64,000 nt of DNA from Tetragonia tetragonoides (taxonomy: Eukaryota > Streptophyta > Magnoliopsida > Caryophyllales > Aizoaceae), in the NCBI GenBank assembly GCA_038025085.1, contig CM076144.1:14787501-14851500 (forward strand), read 5' to 3'. The translations under genes were made by a program, and so were the position numbers. Positions 12,706 to 24,471 of the stretch are shown here, piece by piece. Position 1 is the stretch's first letter; every line of letters starts with the position of its first letter. The notes below the pieces were generated by a model. It had not been told where the DNA came from, made no database searches, and saw only the letters and a program-made list of their open reading frames with translations.

Positions 12706-15700
12706 ATGATTATCTCAGGATGGAATATCAGGGGCATGAATGAGCCCCTGAAGCTTCAGGAGGTGAGGAGCTTCTTGAAGAACAATAAAGTTGATATTGG
12801 GGGTCTGATTGAAACAAAAATTAAGGAGAGAAAATCAAAAAAAATCCAGAAGAAGTACTTTCCTAGGTATGGGGCTGCCTGCAATTATGATCATCACTAT
12901 AATGGAAGGCTTTGGCTCTTATGGAATGAAGACACTGTCTCTGTTCAGATTCTTCACTCCTCTGCACAATGTATAATAGTAAAGTGCAGTCAAAGAGAAG
13001 TTCTCTAAGCTTTATGGTTACTTTGGTTTATGCTTTCAATGACCCTGTTGATAGGCAAGGTCTTTGGAAAGAGTTTGAAGATATTGCTAGAGCTACTAAT
13101 ATTCATTGGCTATGCCTAGGAGATTTTAATATGATTCTAAGCTTGGGGGAAAGAATTAGTACTTGCAATCCTGATCTCACTGCCATTCAATAATTTGGGG
13201 ATTGTCTTAAGACTACTGGGCTTGTGGATTTAGCTGCTACTGGTAGTTATTTTACATGGAGTAATAACCAGGAAGGCTTGGATAGGGTTTGGTCAAAGCT
13301 TGACAGAGTGTTGGGTAATTCCCACTGGTTCCTTAGGCAGATTTCAACTACTGTGGAGTTCTTGGTCCCAGGTGTCTCAGATCATTCCCCTAGTCTTGTC
13401 CATATCCATGAGGCTTCTATTGCTGAACCCAAACCTTTTCACTATTTGAATTGTTGGGGGCAACATGAAAGGTTTCTTCCTTTGGTTCAGAGTATTTGGG
13501 ACATTCCTGTGAAGGGTTGTAAGATGTACCAACTGGTATCTCACCTCAAGATGTTGGAGAAAGAGCTTAAGAAACTGAATAGAGAAAGCTACTCTAATAT
13601 CACACAGAGGGTGCAAAGGAAGCGGCAAGAATCGGACACTGTGAAAAGAAGCTTGCAGATAAGTCCTAGTGATGGTGTTATGATGCAACAGGAGGCAAAG
13701 CTTAGAGATGAATATATCAAGCTCAAAAGAGCTGAACTGAGTTCATTCTTCCAGAGAGCTAAGGTGCAACATATACAGAAATCTGATGATAACCAAATAT
13801 TTCCAAGCAAAAGTGGCTGGAGAAGTGTATGAGGAGTAGAGTTGGGAGTATCACTGACCACCAGGGGGCCCTACAGACTGACCCTTAGGGAGTGAACAAT
13901 GCTTTTGTGCAGTTCTTCAAGAGTTTGATTGGAACTGACAGTTCAGTTAGCAACTTTGATGCAGATGAATTTGTTAATGGCCCTACCCTTCACAATGATA
14001 TTCAGCAGGAGCTTGTTAAACATGTTACTGACAAGGAAATCCAAGAGGCTCTCTTTTCTATTCATGAAGATAAAAGCCATGTGCTAGATGGTTTCACTTC
14101 AGGGTTCTACAAAGTTGCTTGGGACATAGTGAAGTAGGAGGTCTATGCTGCCATTAGAGATTTTTTCCAAACTGGAAAACTACTCAAGGAGGTAAATGCT
14201 ACCTTTATTATCCTAGTGCCCAAATGTGATACCCCTAGTAGTGTGGTTGACTTTAGACCTATTGTGTGTTGTTCCGTGGTTTATAAGACAATTACAAAAG
14301 TTTTAGCGAATAGGCTTCAAGGGTGTATGTCTGTTCTTGTGGGGAGGGAGCAAGCTGCCTTTGTGAAAGGCAGGTCACTTTTTGATAATGTGATGCTAAG
14401 TCACGAATTGGCAAAGCATTATGGAAGGAAGAATTTGTCATCTCGAGCCATTATGAAAGTTGACATAAAAAAAGCTTATGACACGCTGAATTGGAGCTTC
14501 ATGGAAGCTACCATGAGACATATGGGCATCCCTGATGGGTTTGTTAATTGGGTCATGGGGTGTATTGGGTCTGCCAATTACTCAGTTTGTGTGAATGGAA
14601 CTCCTAGGGGTTATTTTGAAGGGAAGAGAAGGGTAAGGCAGGGAGATCCCTTATCTCCTTACCTTTTTGTTTTATGCATGAAGATGTTGTCTAGATCGTT
14701 GAGACATGCTGGTGCACAGAAAGCTTTTAGTGCCCACCTGAAGTGTGCAGGAATTGGCCTTAACCATCTAACATTTGCTGATGATTTATTGTTGTTCACA
14801 AGGGGGGATATCCAATCTGTTGTTAGAGCTGTGTCTTGTCTTGAAAACTTCTCTGCAATGTCTGGCCTCATAGCCAACCCTTTGAAGACTAATATCTTTT
14901 TGGGAGGAGTAAGTGGCAAGATTAAGGGAGAAATACTGCAAGCAACAGGGTTCAAAGAAGGCATTCTTCCCATTCGTTATTTGGGGGTCCCTTTAAATTC
15001 CTCTAGGATTACAGTTGCAATGTGCCATGGCCTAGTAGAGAATATTACCAAGAAATTCCAGCATTGGGATACCCAACTTCTCTCTTATGCAGGAAAATTT
15101 CAGCTCAATAATTCTGTCATATTTTGTATTCAGAACTTTTGGGGCTCAGCATTCCTCCTTCCTCAGGAAGTTCTGAAAAAAATTGAGAGACTTTGTAGGG
15201 ATTTTATTTGGCACAGTATAGCAGACAAGAGGAAAATGATTTTCCTAAGTTGGGATAAGGTCTGTTTGAAGAGAAAGGAAGGAGGGATTGGAGTCAAGGA
15301 GATTCTGAGTTGGAATAAAGTTCTGACTCTCAAGTGGCTTTTCAAAGTCCATACTAACCAGGATTTAGTTTGGACTGAATGGGTTAAGCATTACTATTTG
15401 AAGCAGCAAACAGTATGGGAGGTGAATGCTAGAAATATCGACTCATGGGGCAGGAAGAGGATGCTTGCTCTGCGTGATCAGTTTGTCCAGCAAGTAGGGA
15501 ATGTTGATGAAGCTATCAAGCTAATTGAATAATGGCATCAGGGTGGGAAATTTAGAGTCTTGAAGGCGTATGACTACCTACATGGCTCTTCTCCACCAAA
15601 ATTTTGGTTCAGAACTGTCTAGGACCAGGCTACAGTCCCTAAGCATAGAGTCCTTGCTTGTATGGCCCTGAATAATGGCCTAGCAACAGTGGATAACATT

Positions 15701-16107
15701 GCCAGAAGAGGAATATCCCTTGCGAATAGGTGTATGCTGTGTAAAGAACAACCAGAAACTTGTAAGCATCTGTTCTTTGAATGTGCAGTTAGCAGAGACA
15801 CTTGGCAACGCTTCTTTGCTGGATGGGGATTAATAGGAGGTACCTTAGCCTGCACCATGAGCTACGTAGGTACCAGCAAAGGAATAGAGGCCAGAATTGG
15901 GAGAAAAAAAGAAGGCGTTGTGCTCTTCTTGCAACCTTGTATGAAATCTGGCAGCAGAGAAATAATCGCATTTTCCGCGAGAAAAGTAGAAGTGTGAACC
16001 AAATTGTTAGAAGAATACAGCATAATGCCTGTGCTCGTATGCTGATTTGTAAAGCTGATAATCTCAATGATTCAGAAGTTTTAGATAAGCTACTAGGTTA
16101 TGCATGA
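12706..16107 (+). pseudogene. LINE ORF2: endonuclease, reverse transcriptase, zf-RVT; multiply broken
   Basis: ATG 12706 begins the apurinic-like endonuclease (ISGWNIRGMN, GLIETK, LCLGDFNMIL, GVSDHSP). The reverse transcriptase follows: DFRPIVCCSVVYK, KVDIKKAYDTLNW (motif A aspartate), RQGDPLSPYLFVLC (motif B), LTFADDLLLF (motif C, FADD). A zf-RVT segment with CMLCKEQPETCKHLFFEC lies near 15735-15790, and the frame ends at TGA 16105-16107. Frame breaks or stops occur near 13005, 13190, 13830, 13890, 14135, 15530 and in the last 500 bp. The longest intact piece, 14216-15532, holds most of the RT. The order matches plant L1 ORF2. Not functional. Confidence 0.9.
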
Positions 16108-16245
16108 TTTCATTCCTCTGCTGTAATTAGAATGTTATTAAGGGAGCTACACTGGCCCCCTTATTAGGGTGTATATTTTGAGGGCACTACCTTGGTGTCC
16201 CTTTGGTTAAATGGAAACATACTTACCATTTTTCCAAAAAATAAA

Positions 16246-16261
16246 AATAATACTAATAATT
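16246..16261 (+). repeat. LINE target-site duplication, right copy
   Basis: Second copy of the 16-bp sequence seen at 6976-6991, directly after the A-rich tail of the LINE. Confidence 0.85.
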
Positions 16262-16691
16262 TCGTTTCAATTATTTTAAGAAATATTTTATTAATCATAT
16301 TCCAAAAATTAGATTAAAAAAAATATTCATAAAATTATTTTACTAGCCCATGGTTCAAGTAATTCAATTAATAAAAGATTGAATAAACTCATTCTGCATT
16401 AACGGTATATAAGCACTAAAAGTTGATACCTCATGCATTTTATTAAACTTAGTGTACATATACTGTTATTATTCTCTATCTAGATTTATTTCAATCTCAT
16501 TACAATTTAATGTGGTATGAAAACATCATTTTTAAGAATAAGCATGCATAATATGGATAGAAAGCTTTGCAAAAATAAAATAAAATATATTTTATCAAAA
16601 ATATTAATAATTTCACTTCAAATATTTTAAATATTAAATTATTATATATATATATTCATAAACTTAATTCACGAGCCCGTGCGAAGCATGA

Positions 16692-16693
<2 letters not shown>
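16262..16693 (+). mobile_element. Helitron-like tract, continuation after the LINE, and a related copy
   Basis: Gene-free AT-rich DNA. The first 120 bp continue the tract split by the LINE and contain a degenerate terminus-like sequence (ttactagcccatgg). From 16380 on the sequence resembles 6780-6975 (ttattctctatcta, aagcatgcat, tattttatca), so a second copy of the same repeat follows. It ends with cgagcccgtgcgaagcatgag before an AT microsatellite. Confidence 0.4.

Positions 16694-16785
<92 letters not shown>
16694..16785. repeat. (AT)n microsatellite, about 46 units
   Basis: Uninterrupted AT dinucleotides directly after a Helitron-like terminal sequence, mirroring the position of the larger AT tract at 4374-4522. 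Confidence 0.95.
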
Positions 16786-16789
<4 letters not shown>

Positions 16790-17631
16790 GTTCTCACCAA
16801 GCATTGAATAAGTAATAAATAGACATAAATGCATGGGTGATTAAAAAGAAACTAAAAAATAGTTTTATTTTATTTTGATAAAATATAAGTAACATAAGTA
16901 TTATATTTATTATCCTAATTTTTTTTTTAATAAATTCATTAAAAATGTAATTTCTTTGTTAAATATATATATATTTTTTTTTATAAAAAGATTATTATTG
17001 TTCTTTGGTACTCCTATTGTTCAACTTTATATATTGATATGATTAAAAAAAATTTATCATATTTCTTCTAATAACAGAGTGTGCATGATAAATAAGAACC
17101 CGCGTATCGCACGGGCATGAACTCTAGTATATATATATAATTGAATGTGCACCATTGCTAAATTGACACGTAGGATTGACACACAGGCAAATATTGACAC
17201 GTAGGCTTTGACACATAAGCAAATATTGAGTATTTAATTATTATGTCATCAAAATAGTACAGGTGCATGTATCTTCTATTAGTACTATTTAATTATTATC
17301 TTAATGTCATAGTATAGGTGCATGTATCTTCAATTATTAGTACTATTACTATGGATGCATCTATCTTCTATTAGGCATATGTATCTAATAAATTATTACC
17401 AAATATTACTAAATATATTCGTATAAAATCGTCCATCACGCCGGGCATGCAACTAGAATTAAATAGGAAAGAAAGAAAGTTGTTTTGATGAGTATAGAAA
17501 GAGAGGTCCACATATTAGAAATTTCGTAACAATATGTGCCATAGGCGAAAAATTTGTTTCAAATTGGTATGATGAAAATATTTTAGTTGTTATAAACACA
17601 CAAACGTGCATCGCACGGGGAATATAACTAG
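16786..17631 (+). mobile_element. Cluster of three Helitron-like 3' termini in AT-rich DNA
   Basis: Three sites share the pattern hairpin, 8-11 bp spacer, CTAG, then T or A: 17098-17127 (cccgcgtatcgcacggg then CTAG), about 17430-17456 (weaker hairpin), and 17605-17631 (CGTGCatcGCACG then CTAG). Each is followed by a new short AT-rich unit, suggesting head-to-tail accumulation of small non-autonomous copies. The 17128-17456 unit also has short internal repeats (ggtgcatgtatcttc twice). No genes. Confidence 0.5.
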
Positions 17632-17990
17632 TATTCTGAGAAGAATGAAGACAAAAGAGAAAACATTGAGAAAACACAATTAGAAACTCACTTTAATGTC
17701 TCCACTCACGGACAATCTATATTGTATAAAATAATATTTGTTTAAAGAAAGAAAGACAAAAACTTATATAAGACGGTCTCACAATGGTACTATTACGTAA
17801 CTTTTTGGGAAAAAAAGAGAGTTCTTTTTGGACAATGTAACTTTTTTTTAACACTTTTAATCGTTCAAGAAAAGTATTACTATTCAAACAAAAACTATTA
17901 CATACATTTTGAATAAATGGTATTATGTTCAACTATCTTACCGTAAAAATGTCTTACACATTAGACATGACAAAAATATAAATCACTTGC
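17632..17990. other. Gene-free AT-rich spacer
   Basis: Mostly A/T with no recognisable domain in any frame. Probably part of the expanded intron of the chitinase relic. Confidence 0.5.
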
Positions 17991-18134
17991 TATGAAAGTT
18001 GGATTGGTCCACGGCCATAGTACTTCTTGCCTGGAACACAAGGCCACCGGTCACTGGGTTCTCGGGTGGCCCTCTCTCTGTCTTGTAGCAATACCCCCAA
18101 GCATATTGTCCATCTTCTGCACCTGGTCACCCAC
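17991..18134 (-). pseudogene. GH19 chitinase middle exon (copy A), with stop and frameshift
   Basis: Minus-strand translation gives [16 protein letters not shown] and, in a second frame, [20 protein letters not shown] then QLS, the conserved GH19 block around the catalytic-domain [13 protein letters not shown] motif. The frames are offset by what looks like a 2-bp GA slippage in the GAGAGAG run. A conserved Trp at the exon start (GGW) is TGA. The 3' junction would be TA followed by GCAAGT, a good GC-type donor, and it joins in phase with the last exons at 4162 and 24471 (Y-N-Y-N-Y-G). It is most simply the exon upstream of 3760-4162. Not functional. Confidence 0.8.
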
Positions 18135-21100
18135 CTTTTCCATCCAAATCCAATCAATTTAATTTCCATAATTAACGTTGTGAAAAGCACACAAGTTCTC
18201 CTAACAAAATGAATAAAACTACAGTGTACTATCACCTCAAAAAAAATCAAATTTAAAAATCAAAACTACAGTATATTAGTGGAGATATTAAATTATTATT
18301 CCTTCTATTTCTCTTTAAACTTTCTATTTGCTTTTTTGAGGTTAAACTTTGTAAACTTTGACCGTAAATATATAACAAAATCTCTATGAGTTATGATTTA
18401 ATCCCACAGTCTTGTTGTAATATTAATTGCCCTTATTAAAGAAAATCAAGTTTAGAACAACTAAAGTTAAAATATACTGCTAGGAAATATTAGTGCAAAA
18501 ATAAATATCTCGCGCATGACCTTCTAATTTATTTACAATAATTCTATGGGTCTCCATTGGTGACCAAAAAAAATGTCTCCTTGTAATGTGGCAATTGCCA
18601 TATCATCAAGACTATTAATTAGTTTTCCATCTCATAAGGATTGAAATACAAAAATAAAGTCTCCACCAAAAATAAAAAATACAAAAATAAAATAGACTAA
18701 GAGCTTTTTGCAAAAATGATAAACAACATTAAGTAGGAAATTATGATCTAATAAGTAATTCAAAAGGAATGTGTAATATTCTTTCTTCATTGATATATGA
18801 GTAAATTATTCTGATTGAAATTGTTGCCTTCTTTGTTACTTTCCACCTTTGTATTTATAATCATCTTTCCACCTTTTGTAGTTAAAATTTAAACCTGATC
18901 AAAAACATCCGGCCCGCGGGCGTGGCCTGAACCCGCCCATATTTGGGAAGGGTTTGGGATGAAGGTCAAACCCGCAAACCCTGCCCGAATGGCCCGAAAG
19001 TTTATTTATTTTGATTTTTTTTTCATTTTTTTCTATTAATTTGCATGCTGTAATTTTAATTTAAAGTTTTTTAAAAGTATTATTTTGCAAATCTGGTGTT
19101 ATGTTTGCGTAGATCTTGAAAAGTTATATGGATTCAAAAAAAAAATCACCTCAAACGCATATTGGGATCAAAAGTTATGCTTAAATATAGAAAATTTACA
19201 ATATCACGTTTTGACCCGAAAAAGCCCGTTGGCCCGCCCGAAATCCGATAGGGCCGGGTATGGACATGAATTTTTGGCCCGAAACCCGACTCCCGGCCCG
19301 ATGATCAGCTCTAAGTTAAATGTTTAAATTCAATCTATCCATATGTAAAAAAAAAAAAAAAAAAAAAATCATTCCTTCTACTTCCCTTCATTTTTACTCA
19401 GGGTTGAAAATTATTAAAAAAAAAAAACAAAACAGTGAATCTCATCTCACATAGTATTTTAATTTCTTTCACTTTCTCTTTGGTAAATAATAAACTCTTT
19501 TAAAGGAAGAATTCTTAAGTTTTGTTTAAAAAAGTATGGTATTCCAATATTTTTATTACTCACAACCTTCTATGTAGTAGTAGGAAGCAAAAAACGAAGA
19601 CGAAAAAAAGACAAGTTGCAAAGCTAAACTTTCTTTTTTTTTTAGTGTAGTTGCAAAACTATGCCAAACAAGAATTCAACTCACACCCTCCCATTCCTAT
19701 CCTTTGTTCATTTCGGTACATTCGACCGACAACTTGAGCTATATTCACTTCATACATAACACGAATTCACGTTCTATCTACTCTAACGGCGTAGACAAGA
19801 ATAGTTAACTTAATAAGTTAGTAGAAAATTAGAAGTGATATACAGTAAAATCATAAAAGTATGTTGCAAAATTATAATTTTTTAATTAGAGTATAATTTA
19901 TATCATTTTTATGCTTATATCAATTTATAATTATTATGTCTAACAACGGTTAAAACGTAATTTATGAACCCCTTTTAAAAAAAAAGGAAAATTACAAACT
20001 GATAGGTCTATCTTGATCGGTCATTATAAGCTAATTACTATTACAAAAACATGCATAAAGTTAAATTATGATATTATATAGTAAAATTATGAAACTATAC
20101 GGTAGAATTGCAATTGCAATTTGTGTGATCACAAAGATGCATGAAAAGTGTAGAAAGTAATATTTATTTTACACCTATATAAAATATAATTATTTCTAAC
20201 TAAAAAATAAAGTAAAATTATGAATATATATGCATCCATCTTCATCGGTTACCATAAGTTACAATGACGAAATTTAAGGCTAAATTATGAAACAATGTAG
20301 TAAAATTATGAACTTTTCTACTAAAACTAAGAGAGTACAAAGTAAAATTAGGATGGTGATGGTGTAACTAATCAATATTGTCTTTGTTCTTTAAAACTTA
20401 AACCTTAATATTTTATCAATACTCTCTGTCCCTAAACTCTGGCCTATACCCTAAAGATGGGTCGTTAATATTATTTTTCTATATTGAAATCATTATTAGT
20501 CCCTCCATTCTATGAAACGTAAGATCTAAATTCTAATACTCACCCTAAACCCTAATTTTAGTACAATTATGAAACCTAAACCCTAAACTATCAAAAAGTT
20601 AGAATACGCCAAAATAGATACAGTATTAGAAAGCATATGATATGTGATAGTCCTTAATACCCTTTCTGCTTACTTTGATTATATTTGATCTATCCACCTA
20701 CTTCTTAACTCATTTATATGTTGTGGATAAATTAACCCTAAATCTGAACTATTTTAGTGTGATGAAAAATCGTTGAAAACGTTATTATCTTTTTGTCATA
20801 TAATATGGGATAGTCCCTAAATATTTTTTCCACTGTATTGATTATTCTTATTATCATTGTCATCATTAATTCATGTTGGATAAAACATGCATGAGGTATT
20901 TTATAATATGATAATACAAAGTACAAGGTAAAATTCTCAATCTTGCAGTAAAATTAGGATACGGGTGTTGTAAATTTAGATTTTCGAAGGTAAAATGTAA
21001 GAAACATTGTACATTGACTATAAAATTAAGATGTAAGATGTAATGAATTGATTGAAATAGTGTTTAGTAGAGTGATGAAACCTAAACACTTGAAGTCAAA

Positions 21101-22295
21101 ATTTGTTATTTTACAAACTAGCTAATTAGTATTAAGAAAGTATATGGGAGAGTCCGTAAAAGTCTTATCTAGTGTATATGATAATACAAAGTACAGTAAA
21201 ATTGACATTCCTATACTTAAACTAGAATGCGCGTGTGTTAAAATTATATTATCTTAAGGAAAATGCAGGAAATGTTAGTACAATGTCGAAATCTAATTAG
21301 ACAATAATAACAAAGTGCATTCTAATTTGAATAGTGAAGCACCTTACAATATTATAGTACGAAGTACACAGTAAATTGTCATTCCCTTGCATTTACATTT
21401 TTTAATAATGATTTTCCTTGTCACCAATAGGGTCCCATAAAATTTTATTATTATGAAGTAAAATGTAACAAATATTGTACAATTAGTAAAATTAGACTAA
21501 TGAATGTGATTGATAAAAAAAACAAAAAGTAGTACAATGGATGTTGAAACCTAAGCCCTATGCCACACACTACGAAACAGATGGAATATCATAGAAACTT
21601 TGACACTGGATACTCCATAAACATGAAGAAAACTGAATTAATGGATGTGATGCTTGATAAAAAAATATGCTTTTTACACATTAAGAAAAATTATATAACT
21701 ACCTAATAAAATTAAGATATATATGAGGGATATTTAGTTTATTGAATGGTGAAATGTAATGAGATTGTGCTCTGATAGTAAAACCAAACTGAAAAATGTG
21801 ATTGATAAAAGGATATTTTGTACCCATAAAAAAAAATTATATAACTAGGTTCTCTCGTAGAAAAATAATGGAATATATGAAAAAAATTGACAGAAAGTAA
21901 AAATTATTTAAAACTTACATACTGATAATATATATTTTTTTTAAGTTCATATATTTTTTAAAATGAAATATTAAATGAGGAGATAATGATATTCAAATTT
22001 TTTAAGTAAAAAATAAAGAGGAAACAATATGAAATAGTGAAAGCTGAGTTTTGTGTAGTAAAATAATAAGATATACATATAAAATTTAGAGTGTTGCAAG
22101 TACACTTTAGTGCACTTGCTGCTAAATTGTAAAGTATGTTTTTTAAGGGGATGCAGGATCAACTTAAAATTTTAATAAATTCAAAATTTTCAAGTACATA
22201 TTAAAAGACGAAAGATTGAAAGTACACTACAAATTTGATTTTGGTGTAGTAAAATTATAAAATTTATAGTTAAAATCTAGAATTGTGCAACTAAG
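18135..22295. other. Gene-free AT-rich DNA with diffuse repeats
   Basis: No coding region supported. 18895-19310 is a CCCG/CGGGC-rich stretch of the kind found in degraded hAT-like non-autonomous repeats. 19337-19368 is a poly-A run. 19840-22260 contains about fifteen scattered copies of a motif close to agtaaaattatga (for example near 19847, 20082, 20211, 20300, 20341, 20945, 21190, 21475, 22062 and 22245), in one orientation. A short run of ccctaaa units near 20410-20590 is not a telomere array. Confidence 0.5.
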
Positions 22296-22580
22296 GCTTT
22301 GTTTGATTCACCTTAATTTTACTTAAATTCAGTTCAGTTCAGTTCAGTCCAGTTCAATTCATGTGTAACTTTATCACTCATATAACTTTTATTCCAAAAT
22401 AAATTCATGATGATAATTATGTCATCGGAAAGATCTCAAAGCATACTTTCTAATGAGTCCAATATTGACTATGTTTGGACGAATTTTAAATGGTTAAAGG
22501 TCAAGTTTAGAAAATCAATTTAGTTCAGTTCAGTTTATTTAAGTTCAGATCAGTTTTATCCAGGTGAATCAAACGGAGCC
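22296..22580. mobile_element. Tourist/Harbinger-type MITE, copy A
   Basis: Starts GGCTTTGTTTGATTCACCT and ends AGGTGAATCAAACGGAGCC, an inverted repeat. It is flanked by TAA on both sides. Interior carries cagttcagttcag repeats. Two more copies lie at 54939-55202 and 55860-56149, giving a three-member family in this window. Length 285 bp, no coding capacity. TIR start GGC and 3-bp TAA/TTA duplications suggest PIF/Harbinger. Confidence 0.85.
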
Positions 22581-23753
22581 TAAAATATTTAGTACGCTAA
22601 CTTTTTATTTTTATGGAACACATGCTACTTATATGTAAAGTTTATTTTGGATGCGACATACTCCTTCCGTTGTAGAGCTGTTAAAAATTGGGTTTGGGTC
22701 AAACAGGGGCCATACTTAACATGTTTTTTTAAAACCTATGGATACGATCAATAATTAAGCGGGCTTGAATCGAGCTAACGACTTGTCCATACCTGCCAAC
22801 ATCCCGGGCCGAATGGGCAGGTGCCATGAGCCAGCTGGTTCGTCCCAATTTTTTCTTCACATTTTACATTTTTTGCCCAAATGAACAAATTTTGACTATT
22901 GATTTGCGAAAAAATGAAATTTCACAGGCATGAAATTACTCTTCTTTGATTCATTTTAGATTATTTTTTTTACAATATCAATTTTTTATAATTTTTATAT
23001 TTATATAATTAAATTTATTGATTAAAGTGTGGTCTTTGCAAACAGTGCAAAACCAAATGGGAAGATATGATAGGGATAGAGAAAGTATTATATTAGTTAA
23101 TTCTGTTGAGTTCACATAAAGTATGAAAGCACAAAGTTAAAATAAATTACAAATTTAAACACCTCTTTTTTTCAAAACCTAAAAAAAAAGTTGAACTTTA
23201 CTTTTTCAAATCACAAAAATAAAAGTTTTAACATTTTCTTTTTTTGTACATTTGAGAACAAAATACTTTACTACCGGAAGAGAAATAAGGTAAATACTAT
23301 TTTTTTTAGAGAAGGTAAATACTTAATCAAAAGACTAAAAGAAGAGGAGATATAATCCATAATTTAATCTTATTATTTTTTTGGATAGTAAGATACGCAA
23401 TTTTATTTGAGGGGAGCAAAATCAGAGCTATTGACTTTGCTGAATTTGCCACATATATTCAGCTTCCTTTCTTTACTTATTTTTGCTAATAATAGTAAAC
23501 TTTCTCCTACTTTTCCTCTTTAAGTTGGTTCCTAATATAGCTTAACCAATAACACAACTCTTGTTTATTTGCTTAAACACCCTTACTTTATTTAGTCTTT
23601 ATTTTAACCCCTATGATACAGCATGATAATTAATATCTTTGATAATGTGGCAATTGACATAATCATAGGGAGACACTATTTATTTGTCTCCAATGAAGAC
23701 CTTTAGCATTGTCCATTTATTTATCATACACAAAGTTGGTGTCATGAAAATTC

Positions 23754-23790
<37 letters not shown>

Positions 23791-23999
23791 TTTATTTTTT
23801 TTTATTTTTTATTTTTTTTTTTTCATCCTCTCCTTTTTGGACGATAATATAGGAGAAGAATAACACAGAGAAAAACACAAAAAGCAGAAAAGGAATACAA
23901 ACACCTCTAGTACTTCTGTGCGTTGTTGCAATGAGCCCAATGAGCTGATACAACTTATTCTAGTGCACAAAGTGTAGGCAGCCTCATAATAAGAAACTT
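22581..23999. other. Gene-free AT-rich DNA
   Basis: 22675-22830 resembles the gggttcgggtc-rich repeats near 18900. 23752-23795 is an ATT trinucleotide microsatellite followed by T-rich DNA to 23823. Nothing else recognised. Confidence 0.5.
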
Positions 24000-24003
24000 A
24001 CAC

Positions 24004-24077
24004 TTCTGTTAGCGGATATAGCATATCATAGACTTATACATTTGGTAGCGGATATAACATATCATAGACTGATACTC
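24004..24077. repeat. Two-copy tandem repeat, about 38 bp
   Basis: The unit containing gcggatatagcatatcatag appears twice with small differences directly downstream of the chitinase copy B stop codon. Confidence 0.75.
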
Positions 24078-24471
24078 CTAGATGATTGACCAAAACCAAC
24101 CAAGACCGAAATGACCTTGATCATAACAATCAAGATTTTCTCCATAGCCAATCCCAAAGATGTCACAATATCTCTTGTAAAAGCCAATTCGATCTATAAC
24201 TCGATCATCTGGTCCAATACCACATTCAAGACCACCATTAATGATGTTAATGATTACACCATATCACGGTACTCGATGAGCAGCTATGTCTGAAGACGAT
24301 GGTGTCCATTGGTCAGTTATAACGTCATGGCAAGATGGTTTAGGTGGTTGTGCGGTCATCCAGAACCATATTGCAGTCTTGAAGAAGACCACTGGGTCTG
24401 TGTCTACTAGTTCTGGGTTGTTTAGAAGGTCCAACCCTAATGCCTTTCCTGCTGGCCCATAATTGTAATTA
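24078..24471 (-). pseudogene. GH19 chitinase, last exon (copy B), single premature stop
   Basis: After an acceptor (tttgcag) the minus strand encodes [91 protein letters not shown], with a natural stop at 24078-24080. The Gly of the conserved VPGYGV is TGA (one base from GGA). Otherwise intact and closer to a working exon than copy A. Exons 1 and 2 should lie to the right but were not found; the copia fragment from 24838 may have displaced them or they were deleted. GH19 endochitinase C-terminal half; function inferred lost unless the stop is a polymorphism. Confidence 0.85.

Larger units (their letters stand above)
7095..12709 (+). pseudogene. LINE ORF1 (DUF4283 / zinc-knuckle nucleic-acid-binding protein), interrupted by an LTR element
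   Basis: ATG 7095 opens MANPPKNRGRPPKT, an AT-hook-like basic start. The frame runs to 7352, is interrupted by the LTR element, and resumes exactly in frame after 11476 (SAISQGN joined to DVNVLNLP). The next part is a DUF4283 domain (ENTLVGCVIGSQP, YYRRGWYFFRFESSIDRDMV, NGGPWSMGNF). A TAG stop follows at 11969-11971 and further frame breaks occur in the 11970-12170 stretch. The CCHC knuckle near 12265 (YKKLGHTTKKC) has lost its first cysteines. The last segment runs to TGA at 12707-12709, which overlaps the ATG of ORF2 at 12706. In active LINEs this protein binds the RNA; here it is broken. Confidence 0.8.
6992..16245 (+). mobile_element. LINE (L1-type) retrotransposon, 5' and 3' ends preserved, reading frames decayed
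   Basis: A 16-bp perfect target-site duplication aataatactaataatt flanks the element (6976-6991 and 16246-16261). Between them are a 5' leader, ORF1 from 7095, ORF2 from 12706 and an A-rich tail (ccaaaaaataaaa) at 16232-16245. This is the arrangement of a plant L1-type LINE inserted by target-primed reverse transcription. The LTR element at 7353-11471 is nested inside ORF1. Many frameshifts and stops show it is old and immobile. It is inserted in a Helitron-like tract. Confidence 0.9.

Noticed and set aside
20410..20590. Interstitial telomere repeat (ccctaaa)
   Set aside because: Only a few scattered, irregular copies; not an array.
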